Assembly (NCBI RefSeq): GCF_000092045.1 | Contig: NC_007762.1 | Location: 1 to 64,000 of the forward strand | DNA length: 64,000 nucleotides | Direction: 5' to 3' | Origin: Rhizobium etli CFN 42 | GTDB lineage: Bacteria; Pseudomonadota; Alphaproteobacteria; Rhizobiales; Rhizobiaceae | Shown: positions 16,293-25,122 of the stretch, piece by piece | Layout: every line of letters starts with the position of its first letter | How positions within the stretch are numbered: position 1 is the first letter of the stretch | Program-made: the position numbers and the translations under genes | Notes under the pieces: model-generated | What the model was told of the DNA's origin: nothing | The model's input: only the letters and a program-made list of their open reading frames with translations | Databases searched by the model: none

Positions 16293-17837
16293 TCATTTTT
16301 TGCCGAAGCCGCCTACCTCCGGTGCCTGGTACTTGGCGCGGTAAACGTCTAAGTAATCCTCATCCTGACAAATGCAGCGACCCAGCCGATCCTTCTTGCG
16401 CCGCTCTGTGACTATGTCACTAGGGATATTGCGTAGCAAATTAAGTTTGGCAGTGGTCCAATCTGGCGCATTGCCTGCCGCCTGCTTGATGATTTCTCCG
16501 GCCAGCATGATGCCGGCCATCGCCGACTGGAAAGCCATCGGAACCTCGACACGCACCGGCTTGCTCCCAGCTGTGAGCTCAAACACAACGCCGCCGCAGA
16601 TGGCGCCTCGGTAAAGGTTCCTCAAGGGCTGGTCTACGAATTGAAGGAGTGGCTCAACGGGGACTGTCAGCCGGCTTGCGATATCTCGCATCAATTCCTC
16701 GCTAACGGGGGCACCATCGTGAAGCATAGGTCGCACTATATCTATTTTCCGGTCCTCGAGGCCGAGGGCCTCGGCAATGACTTGGTCCTCGTCGGGAACC
16801 GTTCCGTTCGGTATATACAAGCATGCAAGGCATGCCATCTCCCCCTCAAATCCGTGGTGCGACACTCCGAGGTCACCGCGCTGAGTCCAAGAATTGATAG
16901 TCCAGCGAGGTAGCGTACCTTGTACGGCAATTCGATCCGCCGCCGTATCTAGTGCGACTGCCACATGCTGCATGGAGCGGATGATTGGCAGCGTTTGCCA
17001 TCTGGCGCTATGGCCGTCGATTGTAAGGTTGCGTTGAGCTTTCAGGTATCGCCAAGCAAGCTTCACCTTGCTCTGGCCAATATCCCGCTCGAGCGCCAGC
17101 ACGTAACGCTGAAGATTCCCTTGGTCTACCTGCTCGCCATCAACCACCTGCAAGTGCCCTTGCAAGTGCGGAACGCGGGAGAGCGCCCACACTGCGCCGT
17201 TACCGATCGCGCCTAGCCCGAGAAGGAATAAATCATCGAGCGCGGTGTCGGAAAGTGGCGGGTTAGCGCGCGAGCCAGGAGCGTAGTCAAACAAGGAAAA
17301 CGTGACCGCCTTGTCCACTGTCGCACCGGGGATCTGATCTCTGAATATATGTCGAAATAAGTTCGACGCAGCAATGCACGCGGCGGCACCTGCGCCGAAA
17401 GCATTGTTACTGCCGGCGGTTCCGACCGGCTCCTCTGGGGAGAATTTTGCAATCCACCCGTCAGAGCCGAGGAAGAACTTTGGGCAGGAGATTTCGGGGT
17501 TGGTAGAGCCAACAACCAGACAATGCGAAAGCGCCGATGATCCACGGCGAGCGATTGTGATGTCTTCGTTGATTGAGCGAGCCAGTGAGGCGAGATTCTT
17601 GGCTAGCTTTTTTGCCTCCTCTCCCGAAGGCAACAGGCAAATGGTCGGATAGAGGCGCGCCACCAACCTGACCAGGAGATCGAGTGACGCTCTGCCCTCG
17701 GTCGCGCATGCCTGCTCATCAAACGCAATTCCGATCACTAGGTCGTTGAGCAGGTCCTCAAAATCCTTGGGGTCGAAGCCCTGGAGAATTTGTGACGCCG
17801 CCGTGGCCGCGCGAACGAAGTATTTCGCCAATGCCAT
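16293..17837 (-). CDS. E1-like (ThiF-family) adenylyltransferase
   Basis: A 514-residue E1-like protein, last gene of the ubiquitin-like operon. Residues 1-200 are a family-specific extension. The ThiF/MoeB-type nucleotide-binding core begins at LLGLGAIGNGAVWAL (207-220), with VVDGEQVDQGNLQRYVL (231-247) holding the expected Asp and Arg residues, and an AVALDTAADR segment following. Cysteines in MACLACLYIP and GRCICQDED could carry a zinc or a thioester. It should activate the C-terminus of the Ubl protein made by the first gene of the operon. It starts three bases after the JAB gene stops. Substrate and physiological role are inferred from operon content. Confidence 0.88.
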   Translation of the reverse strand: MALAKYFVRAATAASQILQGFDPKDFEDLLNDLVIGIAFDEQACATEGRASLDLLVRLVARLYPTICLLPSGEEAKKLAKNLASLARSINEDITIARRGSSALSHCLVVGSTNPEISCPKFFLGSDGWIAKFSPEEPVGTAGSNNAFGAGAAACIAASNLFRHIFRDQIPGATVDKAVTFSLFDYAPGSRANPPLSDTALDDLFLLGLGAIGNGAVWALSRVPHLQGHLQVVDGEQVDQGNLQRYVLALERDIGQSKVKLAWRYLKAQRNLTIDGHSARWQTLPIIRSMQHVAVALDTAADRIAVQGTLPRWTINSWTQRGDLGVSHHGFEGEMACLACLYIPNGTVPDEDQVIAEALGLEDRKIDIVRPMLHDGAPVSEELMRDIASRLTVPVEPLLQFVDQPLRNLYRGAICGGVVFELTAGSKPVRVEVPMAFQSAMAGIMLAGEIIKQAAGNAPDWTTAKLNLLRNIPSDIVTERRKKDRLGRCICQDEDYLDVYRAKYQAPEVGGFGKK

Positions 17838-17840
17838 GTT

Positions 17841-18479
17841 TCAATCCACGATTTCTATGAGACGGTTCACCGTTTCCTGCGACACCGCCATCCACTTTCC
17901 CGCTTTGTCGAGCCGGTAAACAGCGGTCTGCGAGAGATCAGTGGGACCTGTCGCAAAGTCCGGCACGACAAGCGAGAGCGAGCCGACCGCCGTTGCCAAC
18001 GCGTATTCGTCGTCTGTATCGGAGTGGTACGCGTCACTAGGGTGACTGTGAATCTGCGCGAGGATGCGAAGCCCGTTATCGAAGAGCCACATGTTTATGC
18101 GATGCAACTCGGTTCCGTCGACGTGAACGCCGACTCCCGCCGCGGATCGAATAAGGCGTTGCTGAGGGATGAGCGCTCGCTCGACGGTTGCGATTTCGGC
18201 TGCCACGGTCCCCACCCAGAGCCCCAGTCCCTCGTATCCAGAGCGGCCTACCTCTGCCAGATGCTCATGCACATCGTTGACGGCCGCGCGCGGGACTACG
18301 AAGCGTTCGACAGCGGCGAGACCAATTACCTGGGTAGAGCCGCTGCGTCCATCTGGAAGCCTGAGAAGTTCATTTGAATTTGGTACTCTAGCATCCGTAT
18401 TGGATTGATCCCGCTGGCCCAAATTTGTTCGAGAATAAAGTGCAACGAGCCTTCGCCAGAGCGACGATGCAATAGCCAT
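17841..18479 (-). CDS. JAB/JAMM metalloprotease (deubiquitinase-like)
   Basis: A 212-residue JAMM-type protein. The zinc ligands are visible: Glu83 in YEGLGLWVG, His144-Ser-His146 in AQIHSHP, and Ser153-x-x-Asp156 in HSDTDDEYA. It should process the Ubl precursor or remove it from targets. Its frame overlaps the E2-like gene: the only ATG is at 18479, 154 bases inside E2, with a TTG option at 18422, and no start codon was found after E2 ends. The first 45 residues therefore share DNA with the C-terminus of E2, which is unusual. Next comes the E1 gene after three bases. Confidence 0.85.
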   Translation of the reverse strand: MAIASSLWRRLVALYSRTNLGQRDQSNTDARVPNSNELLRLPDGRSGSTQVIGLAAVERFVVPRAAVNDVHEHLAEVGRSGYEGLGLWVGTVAAEIATVERALIPQQRLIRSAAGVGVHVDGTELHRINMWLFDNGLRILAQIHSHPSDAYHSDTDDEYALATAVGSLSLVVPDFATGPTDLSQTAVYRLDKAGKWMAVSQETVNRLIEIVD

Positions 18480-18943
18480 AAGTCACCTGTATGAGCCGGA
18501 TGATCGTGATATTCTCGAACCCCGGGAAGGCAAAGGAACGGGGTCTCGTCGGGGCTATGGGCCTGAAGCAGCTCTTGAACAGATAGCCGCTGTTGTTGCG
18601 CCAGAGTGGTTACGGTTTCTGGCGACGCTTCTTTCAAACCGTTGAGACGCAGCATCTTAAAACCCAGGCTTTTCGCCGGCAATGCAGTCCCAGTTGAGGG
18701 ATCAACGAACGTCACCGACGGTGGCTCAAGGTCGTAGTTCGTGAAATCCAGGCGTACCGCGCACACAAGCGACCGGGGTGTGACCTTCAATGCGACAAAC
18801 AAAACCAAGACAGTAGGAAACGTGGCGTCCAAAAGGAACCAACCTCGCCGGCGATACGAGTCTTCAAGCTCCCGATACTGTGCGACTTCGCGTTCGAACT
18901 TTCGTCGAGAAACCGCCTCGTCGACGAACTGACTTTCGGTCAA
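18326..18943 (-). CDS. E2-like conjugating protein of a bacterial Ubl system
   Basis: A 205-residue protein matching the divergent E2 or predicted metal-binding family that accompanies bacterial Ubl operons. Visible are RRGWFLLDATFPTVLVLFVA (E2-type first helix and strand), RLDFTNYDLEPPSVTFVDP (E2 beta sheet with PPS motif) and TPFLCLPGVREYHDHP, in which Cys138 is the likely Ubl acceptor and His146, 148 and 151 form a cluster; WLLHR follows. The start is TTG, overlapping the Ubl stop as TTGA, so E2 is coupled to the Ubl gene. Conjugation to protein or to another target cannot be judged from sequence. Confidence 0.75.
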   Translation of the reverse strand: MTESQFVDEAVSRRKFEREVAQYRELEDSYRRRGWFLLDATFPTVLVLFVALKVTPRSLVCAVRLDFTNYDLEPPSVTFVDPSTGTALPAKSLGFKMLRLNGLKEASPETVTTLAQQQRLSVQELLQAHSPDETPFLCLPGVREYHDHPAHTGDLWLLHRRSGEGSLHFILEQIWASGINPIRMLEYQIQMNFSGFQMDAAALPR

Positions 18944-19245
18944 CCTGCGGCTCCAGCCTTAAGGCTCAGGAATAGCTTCTGTCCGGCTGTAATTCCAAGA
19001 TCCTCAATCTTCTTGCTCGCGTCGAACACTGTCCCGTTCTCATCCTTGAGTTCCCAATTCTCAGGAGGCTGCCCTACGTTGCCTGATTCCTCCAGCGCCT
19101 TGGCGATTGCTGTATGAAGAGGTGCATTAACATTGGCTTCAACAGAAACCGGTTCGCCATTCACAACAATCGTCAAGGTTATCTTGTTCTTCGATCCGGT
19201 TTTTTTGCCCGCAGCCTCAGGAGCAGTATTCGGAGACTTTGCCAT
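18940..19245 (-). CDS. Ubiquitin-like modifier (DUF2604-type)
   Basis: A 101-residue protein. After a Lys/Ala-rich N-terminal 20 residues it forms a single beta-grasp domain: ITLTIVVNGEPVSVEANVN, IAKALEESGNVGQPPENWEL, then KKIEDLGITAGQKLFLSLKA. Related DUF2604 domains occur singly or in tandem in bacterial ubiquitin-like operons. The end is LKAGAAG, so the last two residues are Ala-Gly and not Gly-Gly; it has no tail beyond the terminal Gly that JAB would need to cut off, so JAB may act on conjugates. First gene of a four-gene operon with TTGA overlap to E2. Confidence 0.85.
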   Translation of the reverse strand: MAKSPNTAPEAAGKKTGSKNKITLTIVVNGEPVSVEANVNAPLHTAIAKALEESGNVGQPPENWELKDENGTVFDASKKIEDLGITAGQKLFLSLKAGAAG

Positions 19246-19619
19246 GCTTACTCCATCAATTGAGCGATTCGTATCTAAAGTTTAACTGAATAAAATTACG
19301 AGTAAACCTGTAGTAGTCTGACAGGCCCTTCGCTTCGGCTTAATTTCGGGCTGCTAAGGTGTCGCGTGCGATTATCTTGAGTTCCTGGCTTCCAAACGGC
19401 GTCTGCTATGCGCCATTCGAGATCTTTGCCGCTGATCGACCGTCTGCGTACAACGTGAGCAGCAGCCCGCACCCGCTTCCGAATCGGTCGCGCTAGTTCA
19501 GACCGAGCCGATGTCTGCTACGAGGGGATGCGAGACGGAAGGCTTAGTAACAACAGGGTCGTTGGTTCTGATCCCTTCAAGGCGCTCACGTTCGGTACAA
19601 TGAGCCGGTCGCTGCTTGT
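19246..19619. other. Intergenic stretch upstream of the Ubl operon
   Basis: About 370 bases with no convincing gene. It should hold the promoter of the Ubl operon on the minus strand. No clear operator or hairpin stands out. Confidence 0.4.
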
Positions 19620-21344
19620 TCACCGACCAAAGAGACTGGCGACCAGGCGCGAGCTTGCAGAGGGAAGGCGACCCTCATCCAGTCCATTTGTTCGATAGTA
19701 GGCGAGAAGTCGCTCGCGCCCGAGTGTTCCTCGTTCCAAGGGAAGGAAACGAAGCGCATTACGACGGAAGATCTTGTCGCAAATATCGTCCGAAAGACCG
19801 CAGTCGGTGCGCAGGAAGGCGTTCACGCTTTCGATATAGTGATTATAGCCTGCCTCCTTCCCAAGCATTATCCAATCGCTCCCGTAAACGATGTGATCGC
19901 AACCGCTGTCGAATTTTTCCAGCCATTTGTTGAAGGACCTCGCAAGGAAGTCTCGTTCTTTCGAGCCAGCCGAAAGCACCTCCGAAAAATAGCTGATGTC
20001 GGCGACCACGTTCCCGCCGGGATTTTCCTTGATGAATTCACCCAGCCGCCATTCCCAACTGCCATCCGGCAAAGGCATTCCTTCCCGTCCAGCCGACCGT
20101 GCGCGGAAACGACCGAAATGCGCGATACAAACCCGTAACTTGGGGAACTCCTTGAACACGGGGATCCGGTAGGCCGGATCGCCCCGCTTTGCATAATCTG
20201 GACCGGAACCGTTCGACGAATAGCCATGAGCCAATATTGGGGCATCAACATCGACACAGAGCTTGTAGAGGTCTCGAAGCGCAGCATCGAGTTCCTCGTT
20301 GGGCTCAAATCCCAGGCTCTTCACTGTTCGCTCCGGATATGGCGGCTGGTTGCCCTCGGGACGAAAGCCCATCGGCGGGTAGAGCTTGATGCCGATGAAA
20401 CCATGTTTCATCAAAGCCGAATGGGCAGTCGCAAGCGAGCTTACGCTGCTTTTCCCTTTCCGGAATGCCACTTCCCGGAGTGGATCAAATCCCATGTAGC
20501 CGTGGACGACGGGACCGGATTTAGCTTTCGCCATGCGCTGCGAAATCCGGTCCATCACTACCATCTGCCGGGGTAAGGGCGAAGAGTCTACATCTTCATA
20601 GAGCCACTCATCATAATCGACGAGCGCCGGCGTTAACAGGAGCGGATTGAAGCCCTGTGCCTTGCTGTCAGCAACCAGGCGATCGACAAGGACGTGCCGG
20701 TAAAGGCGAAACAGGCTGAACCAATTGAGATAGCGCCCCACAGGATCTTGCCTCAGGAAAGCGCGCTGGCTGGCTCCGCGGGCTTCTCCAATCGTGAGCG
20801 GTTCGTTCGCGCGCAAAGTCTTGATCGGGTCACCGAGCATATAATTTAGGAACTTTTCCTCGGAGATAGATGATCGTGTCGACAGATCGCCCGGGTCTGC
20901 CACCGTAACGATCCGCCGCCTCTTCCGATCGAGTTCCAGGAGATGCTGGCTTGTGTCTTCGACCGCCGCTGCGCGCGCTTTGTCGACCGTCAGCGAGGCC
21001 GCTTTTCCGTTCCGTCCGGTCTCGAGAAACGCGATCTCCTCATCCGCCGTCGGTGCGCTACCGGTGCCGAGTAGCTTCAGAAGAAGTGCGATGAATTCGT
21101 CGGTCACGTCGGGATCACGAACTGCGAGAATGCGGGCGGCCGACTGCTTGGGAAAATCTTCGAAGACGACTTGCCGCAGGAAGCGGGTGGTCGGCAGATC
21201 CGACGCATTGAAGACGTGGCAGTGAGCGTCGACCAACGGGACGCCTTCGCCCGGTACCGACGGGCTCGGTCGTCCGCAACCCGCAGTCAATGCGACAGCA
21301 GACAAAGATGCCTGCGTTAGAAAAGTTCGACGTAACATAACCAT
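19620..21344 (-). CDS. Tat-exported lipoprotein amidohydrolase
   Basis: About 574 residues from the ATG at 21344, which has a G-rich ribosome-binding site; an ATG two codons later is also possible. The N-terminus carries a twin-arginine signal (LRRTFLTQAS) and a lipobox (LTAGC), so a lipid-anchored periplasmic enzyme is likely. The metal-dependent amidohydrolase fold shows VDAHCHVFN (His-x-His), a Lys/Tyr region IGIKLYPPMGF, a later His in ILAHGYSSNG and VCIAHFGRF, and the terminal Asp in IVYGSDWIML. Relatives hydrolyse or decarboxylate diverse substrates; none can be named here. The gene stands alone, convergent to nothing recognisable. Confidence 0.85.
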   Translation of the reverse strand: MVMLRRTFLTQASLSAVALTAGCGRPSPSVPGEGVPLVDAHCHVFNASDLPTTRFLRQVVFEDFPKQSAARILAVRDPDVTDEFIALLLKLLGTGSAPTADEEIAFLETGRNGKAASLTVDKARAAAVEDTSQHLLELDRKRRRIVTVADPGDLSTRSSISEEKFLNYMLGDPIKTLRANEPLTIGEARGASQRAFLRQDPVGRYLNWFSLFRLYRHVLVDRLVADSKAQGFNPLLLTPALVDYDEWLYEDVDSSPLPRQMVVMDRISQRMAKAKSGPVVHGYMGFDPLREVAFRKGKSSVSSLATAHSALMKHGFIGIKLYPPMGFRPEGNQPPYPERTVKSLGFEPNEELDAALRDLYKLCVDVDAPILAHGYSSNGSGPDYAKRGDPAYRIPVFKEFPKLRVCIAHFGRFRARSAGREGMPLPDGSWEWRLGEFIKENPGGNVVADISYFSEVLSAGSKERDFLARSFNKWLEKFDSGCDHIVYGSDWIMLGKEAGYNHYIESVNAFLRTDCGLSDDICDKIFRRNALRFLPLERGTLGRERLLAYYRTNGLDEGRLPSASSRLVASLFGR

Positions 21345-21417
21345 CCCCCAACTCGGCCTCGATGCAATGCAGACATGAAATGCCCGCCAAGCGTTCTGAT
21401 CGTCACGAGGGTTCAAA

Positions 21418-22077
21418 AATTCAGCCGGGCGATCATCGGGCAGTGATCGGAAATAGCCAATACTTGGTCTTTCCCGTTCGGGGTGCCTGCTTTGTTGCCA
21501 CCAAGGTTTCCGATGCTCAGATGTTCGGCCGGGCCATCGCCTTTGATTCCGGGGCCGACGAGGATGTGATCAAGGCCTACCGGATTGCGGCACTCGAGAT
21601 AACTGTCTGATGCGAGCAACTGTGTTTCCGGCATGGTCAGGTCGCGGATTTCGGCCTAGGTGCAAAGTGCCTGCCCGGCATCGCTGATCTGGCAGTGCTC
21701 GTCGAGAACCTCGAGATTGGCAGCCGCCGGCTGACCATCGGCGAATTCTTCTATTAGAGACCGCGACAGCACGCCCGCCGGCCGGGCGATGAGGTTCCGC
21801 TGGCGCCGGTCCTGGCCGGCCGCTGGTCGCGCAGTTCGTGCCAGAGATTGCGGTTAAAATCGCCGAGGAGAACGATCCTGGCGCCATCGGCCGCCGAGCG
21901 CTCAATCCAGCTTTCGAGCGGGTCGATCTGTTGCTGCAGGATCATGCAGTGATTACCACTTTCCTCCAGATTTCCACCGTCGAATGGCGACACGCAGCTC
22001 GACTTGAGGTGGACATCCATGATGCGAAGCAGTTTTCCATCGATCTTGAGTGTGACCGCAAGACCAGGGCAGCCAAG
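21418..22077 (-). pseudogene. Endonuclease/exonuclease/phosphatase family remnant
   Basis: The minus strand shows EEP-family hallmarks split over frames: LLRIMDVHLKSSC and IVLLGDFNRN in one frame, and a C-terminal ISDHCPM in another. Length between the parts fits a gene missing its N-terminal third and carrying at least two frameshifts. It is directly joined to a dinB tail upstream. Not functional as read. Confidence 0.8.
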
Positions 22078-22276
22078 CAGACGAATGCGCTTGCGGCGGG
22101 AAGATCAGCGCCGCAACAGGCCGACGAAATCCTCAAGATCAGTGATCGCCGGCAAGGGGGCCGTAACCGTCGTGCTGCGGGTGATCTGGTTGAAGTCGGC
22201 AAATTTGACCTTCATGGTCACGGTCTTGGCGCCAACCTCAATGGCCTCGCAGTAACCCACACGCTTGCAAGCCATG
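22078..22276 (-). pseudogene. dinB-type DNA polymerase IV C-terminal remnant
   Basis: The frame reads GAKTVTMKVKFADFNQITRS, the little-finger signature of Y-family polymerases, then stops after about 55 codons; RKRIRLLG in the next frame is the usual end of the family. The N-terminal 80 percent is absent. It abuts the EEP fossil, so a deletion fused two genes. Confidence 0.75.
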
Positions 22277-22280
22277 CAGA

Positions 22281-23771
22281 CTATCTGTTCAGCTTGCGAA
22301 GCGAGAGATAAACGTTTGCTTGCCGGTGCGACAATTCCGCCCAGGCGTGGTTTTTCGTAAGGTCCGGATCAACCTGTTCGGCGAGGCGCGACATTGCATC
22401 TGCGGCCGCATGAAAGCCTGAATACCATCCGGCACCAACGGCAGCCGACATGCCCGCGCCGAGAGCGGATGCTTCATTCGAGAGGCTGCGGATGACGGGA
22501 AGGCCGGTCGAATCGGCGACCATTTGCCGCCACAACGCACTGCTGGCGCCGCCTCCGATGACAAAGACACGGTCGGCTGCCACGTCCCTTCGCCGCATTT
22601 CATTGAGCGATCGAACAAACTCCAGCGTAATCGCCTCCATCGACGCGCGATAGAGATGCCCCATACCGGTTTCAGGCCCCATGCCGGTGAAGCTTGCGCG
22701 CGCATTTTCGTCCCAGTGGGGATCCATGCACCCTACGAGATAGGAGCAGACCGTGACGCCGCCCGACCCAACGCCAAGGCTGTTTGCCTCAGCCTCAAGG
22801 CGTTCGAAAATTCGGGCACCGTTACGACTGCCGGCGAAGGTATCCAGAAGCCAGTTCACAAAATAGGCGCCTCCGCGCTGGCAGCTTTCCAGAAGATAGC
22901 CCTCGCCGCTGGGCGAGGCCAGGGTGCGCCAGTAGCGGCTGAGTTCCGGTGTTTCCGACCACCCGCCGCCAACGACTGCCGTGCCGAGGTTCAGGTAGAC
23001 AGCGCCGGGGTTTATCGCATTGACGCCGAGACCTGCGCAGTTTCCGTCGCCTCCGCCGGCAAAGACGGGTGTCCCGGGACGAAGACCCGTTGCCGCCGCT
23101 GCTTCTGCTGTGACGCGGCCGATCGCGGAGCCCGGCCTGTTCAGTGGCGGCAGCTTTTCAAGCGGAATACCCAGATGATCGAGGATCTCGCGTGACCAGA
23201 CTTTCTTTTCGATATCGAGAATCCCGAAAGGATCGCCGCTGGTCCAGCTGGCCTGCGCTTCTCCCGTCAGCTTCTGCGTCAGGAAGTCATGAACACTGAG
23301 AATCTGCGCGGCATTGTCGAGAAGGTCCGGCTGGGTTTCGTGGAAAAACCGCAGACGGTAGACGCAGGGGATGACGTCGATCGGTTTGCCGGTGATCGCG
23401 TGGAGCCGCTCTGCACCGATCTCCGCGGCAAGCGTGCGCACCACGTCCTTTGCGCGGCGGTCGAGCCAGAGCGTCGCCGGGGCAAGTGGCTTTCGATCCT
23501 TGTCGAGCAGAACCATGGTTTCGCGCTGGTTTGATATCGCAATGCCATCCACGCGGGCAGGGTCGATCTCACGGATCAGCGATGAAAGCGCCATGCAGGC
23601 CGCTGTCCACCAGTCGTCGGCATCCTGTTCGGCATGCAGCGGATGTGGTGTTGAAATGACATGGGCGGCCCGACCTTCTGCCCGGGGTGTGCCATCGGCG
23701 GTCCAGGCAACCGCCTTGACCGATTGAGTCGATGAATCCATGCCAATGACGTATCGTTCGTCAGGCCGCAT
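22281..23771 (-). CDS. FGGY-family carbohydrate kinase
   Basis: A 496-residue sugar or polyol kinase. The N-terminal phosphate-binding strand is YVIGMDSSTQSVKAVAW; the second domain shows the ADP-binding loop GGGDGNCAGLG and later VFVIGGGASSALWRQM and the closing SNEASALGAGMSAAV. Length and motifs match xylulokinase-like members. It would phosphorylate the substrate that enters the neighbouring catabolic pathway. The gene runs in the same direction as the SorC-type regulator upstream, and both diverge from the G1P dehydrogenase gene. The exact substrate (xylulose, rhamnulose or another polyol) cannot be read. Confidence 0.9.
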   Translation of the reverse strand: MRPDERYVIGMDSSTQSVKAVAWTADGTPRAEGRAAHVISTPHPLHAEQDADDWWTAACMALSSLIREIDPARVDGIAISNQRETMVLLDKDRKPLAPATLWLDRRAKDVVRTLAAEIGAERLHAITGKPIDVIPCVYRLRFFHETQPDLLDNAAQILSVHDFLTQKLTGEAQASWTSGDPFGILDIEKKVWSREILDHLGIPLEKLPPLNRPGSAIGRVTAEAAAATGLRPGTPVFAGGGDGNCAGLGVNAINPGAVYLNLGTAVVGGGWSETPELSRYWRTLASPSGEGYLLESCQRGGAYFVNWLLDTFAGSRNGARIFERLEAEANSLGVGSGGVTVCSYLVGCMDPHWDENARASFTGMGPETGMGHLYRASMEAITLEFVRSLNEMRRRDVAADRVFVIGGGASSALWRQMVADSTGLPVIRSLSNEASALGAGMSAAVGAGWYSGFHAAADAMSRLAEQVDPDLTKNHAWAELSHRQANVYLSLRKLNR

Positions 23772-23981
23772 GCACGCTCCTCCACAGACGGAGGTACTCT
23801 CCGCCGATCTCCCTTGCCGGTTCCCCGGCTCCTCCTGTCGGCTTTACCCAACACTCCTCACACCGCGCTGAACGCGGTGTCCTGCGAAAGCGTTTCGTCT
23901 CTAAGGTCTGCTCCTGACGCTTTAGTTCTTTGTTTTTACGCATGTCGCTTTGCAAAATTGGTGCAATTTTACGAAACATGC

Positions 23982-24968
23982 CTAAAGCTCCAGCAACGCC
24001 TCTCCCGTGGCGACGTCGGTTACAAAATGTGTCGCATAGCCCGCTTCAAGGGTAGCGACGATGGCGGGTAATTTGGACACTCCCCCGGCAACACAGATCC
24101 GGCTTGGGACCTGGCGCAGATCGCCAAGGGTGATGCCGACCATGCGGTCGTCATGATCCCCCTCGACGGCGGCGCCGTGGGCATCCAGAAAACGGCCGAT
24201 GATCACCGCGGCGGCGCCGCGGGCGACGTAGTCATCGATCTCTTCTTGACTGGCGATCCCGGAGACCCGAACCGTGCTGCGAGGTCCCAGATCACCGACG
24301 CCAAAAAGGATGCGATTGCAAGAATGCACCAGGTCCATCTGCTTTTTAAGCACGGGTTCGGCGAGCAGCGCGGCTTTCAGTTCGCGCGTCGACAAGACGG
24401 CCGGCGCCAAGAGGTTGACGCAGCGCGCCTGGATGCGATTTGAAAGCAGCGACGTACAAAGTTCCGGTGAAAACTCCGGCTCGCCGGTCGAGCTACCGGA
24501 AACCTGCACCACGGTCAGGTTCGATAGCGGCCGCGTCAGGACAATCTGATCCGCGACGGCAAGTACCGTACGGCCCCAGGCAACACCGATGACGTCGCCG
24601 TCCTCAATTTGGTCTGCGAGCACCCGGGCGCCGGCGTCTCCGAGGCGTTGGGACAGGCTTTCATCCGTGCCATTGGGAATGACGAAGACGCCGGAAAGCC
24701 CGTATTTGCTCATCAACGCCCGCGCAACGCTGGTACGGCCGCCGGCCTTCGGGTTGATGACGACGGACACAATCCCGCGCTCGCGAGCCTCCTGCAGGTA
24801 GTTGACGATCGTGGCGCGGGAGACATTCAGCTGCTTCGCGATCTCGCTCTGCGTCAGCTGGTCGGCATAATAGAGCCACGCCGCCCACATCACGGTATCA
24901 TCGAACTCAGTGGGCACTGATGTCCCGGTTTCGTCGCCGCGTTTCACTGAAGATTTTGCTCGTCCCAT
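23982..24968 (-). CDS. SorC/DeoR-type sugar-responsive regulator
   Basis: About 328 residues from the ATG at 24968; the frame is open further upstream, but the domain begins here. An N-terminal helix-turn-helix (LTQSEIAKQLNVSRATIVNYLQEA) is followed by a SorC sugar-binding domain: GVAWGRTVLAVADQI, VVQVSGSSTGEPEFSP and a long C-terminal part ending VATGEALLEL. Such regulators bind phosphorylated sugars. It is transcribed away from the G1P dehydrogenase gene, with an inverted repeat between the two starts that is a good operator candidate, so it likely controls both directions. Confidence 0.9.
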   Translation of the reverse strand: MGRAKSSVKRGDETGTSVPTEFDDTVMWAAWLYYADQLTQSEIAKQLNVSRATIVNYLQEARERGIVSVVINPKAGGRTSVARALMSKYGLSGVFVIPNGTDESLSQRLGDAGARVLADQIEDGDVIGVAWGRTVLAVADQIVLTRPLSNLTVVQVSGSSTGEPEFSPELCTSLLSNRIQARCVNLLAPAVLSTRELKAALLAEPVLKKQMDLVHSCNRILFGVGDLGPRSTVRVSGIASQEEIDDYVARGAAAVIIGRFLDAHGAAVEGDHDDRMVGITLGDLRQVPSRICVAGGVSKLPAIVATLEAGYATHFVTDVATGEALLEL

Positions 24969-24995
24969 GGGGCTATATGGCAGAGGTGCGTGTCT

Positions 24996-25029
24996 TTTGT
25001 CAATCTTTGTTGTCATGTGTATTGACAAA
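24996..25029. promoter_or_regulatory. Inverted-repeat operator candidate for the SorC regulator
   Basis: TTTGTCAAT at 24996-25004 and its exact reverse complement ATTGACAAA at 25021-25029 flank a 16-base centre in the divergent intergenic region. Position between the regulator and the G1P dehydrogenase supports autoregulation and catabolic control. Confidence 0.55.
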
Positions 25030-25122
25030 TGGCAATCAAGGTTGTCTTTTGTCTTCCCAACGCAGAAAGACGGCAGTGCAAGCCCTGGAGGGGGAGCGGC
25101 GGTGTCGGCAAAGGAGGATCGC

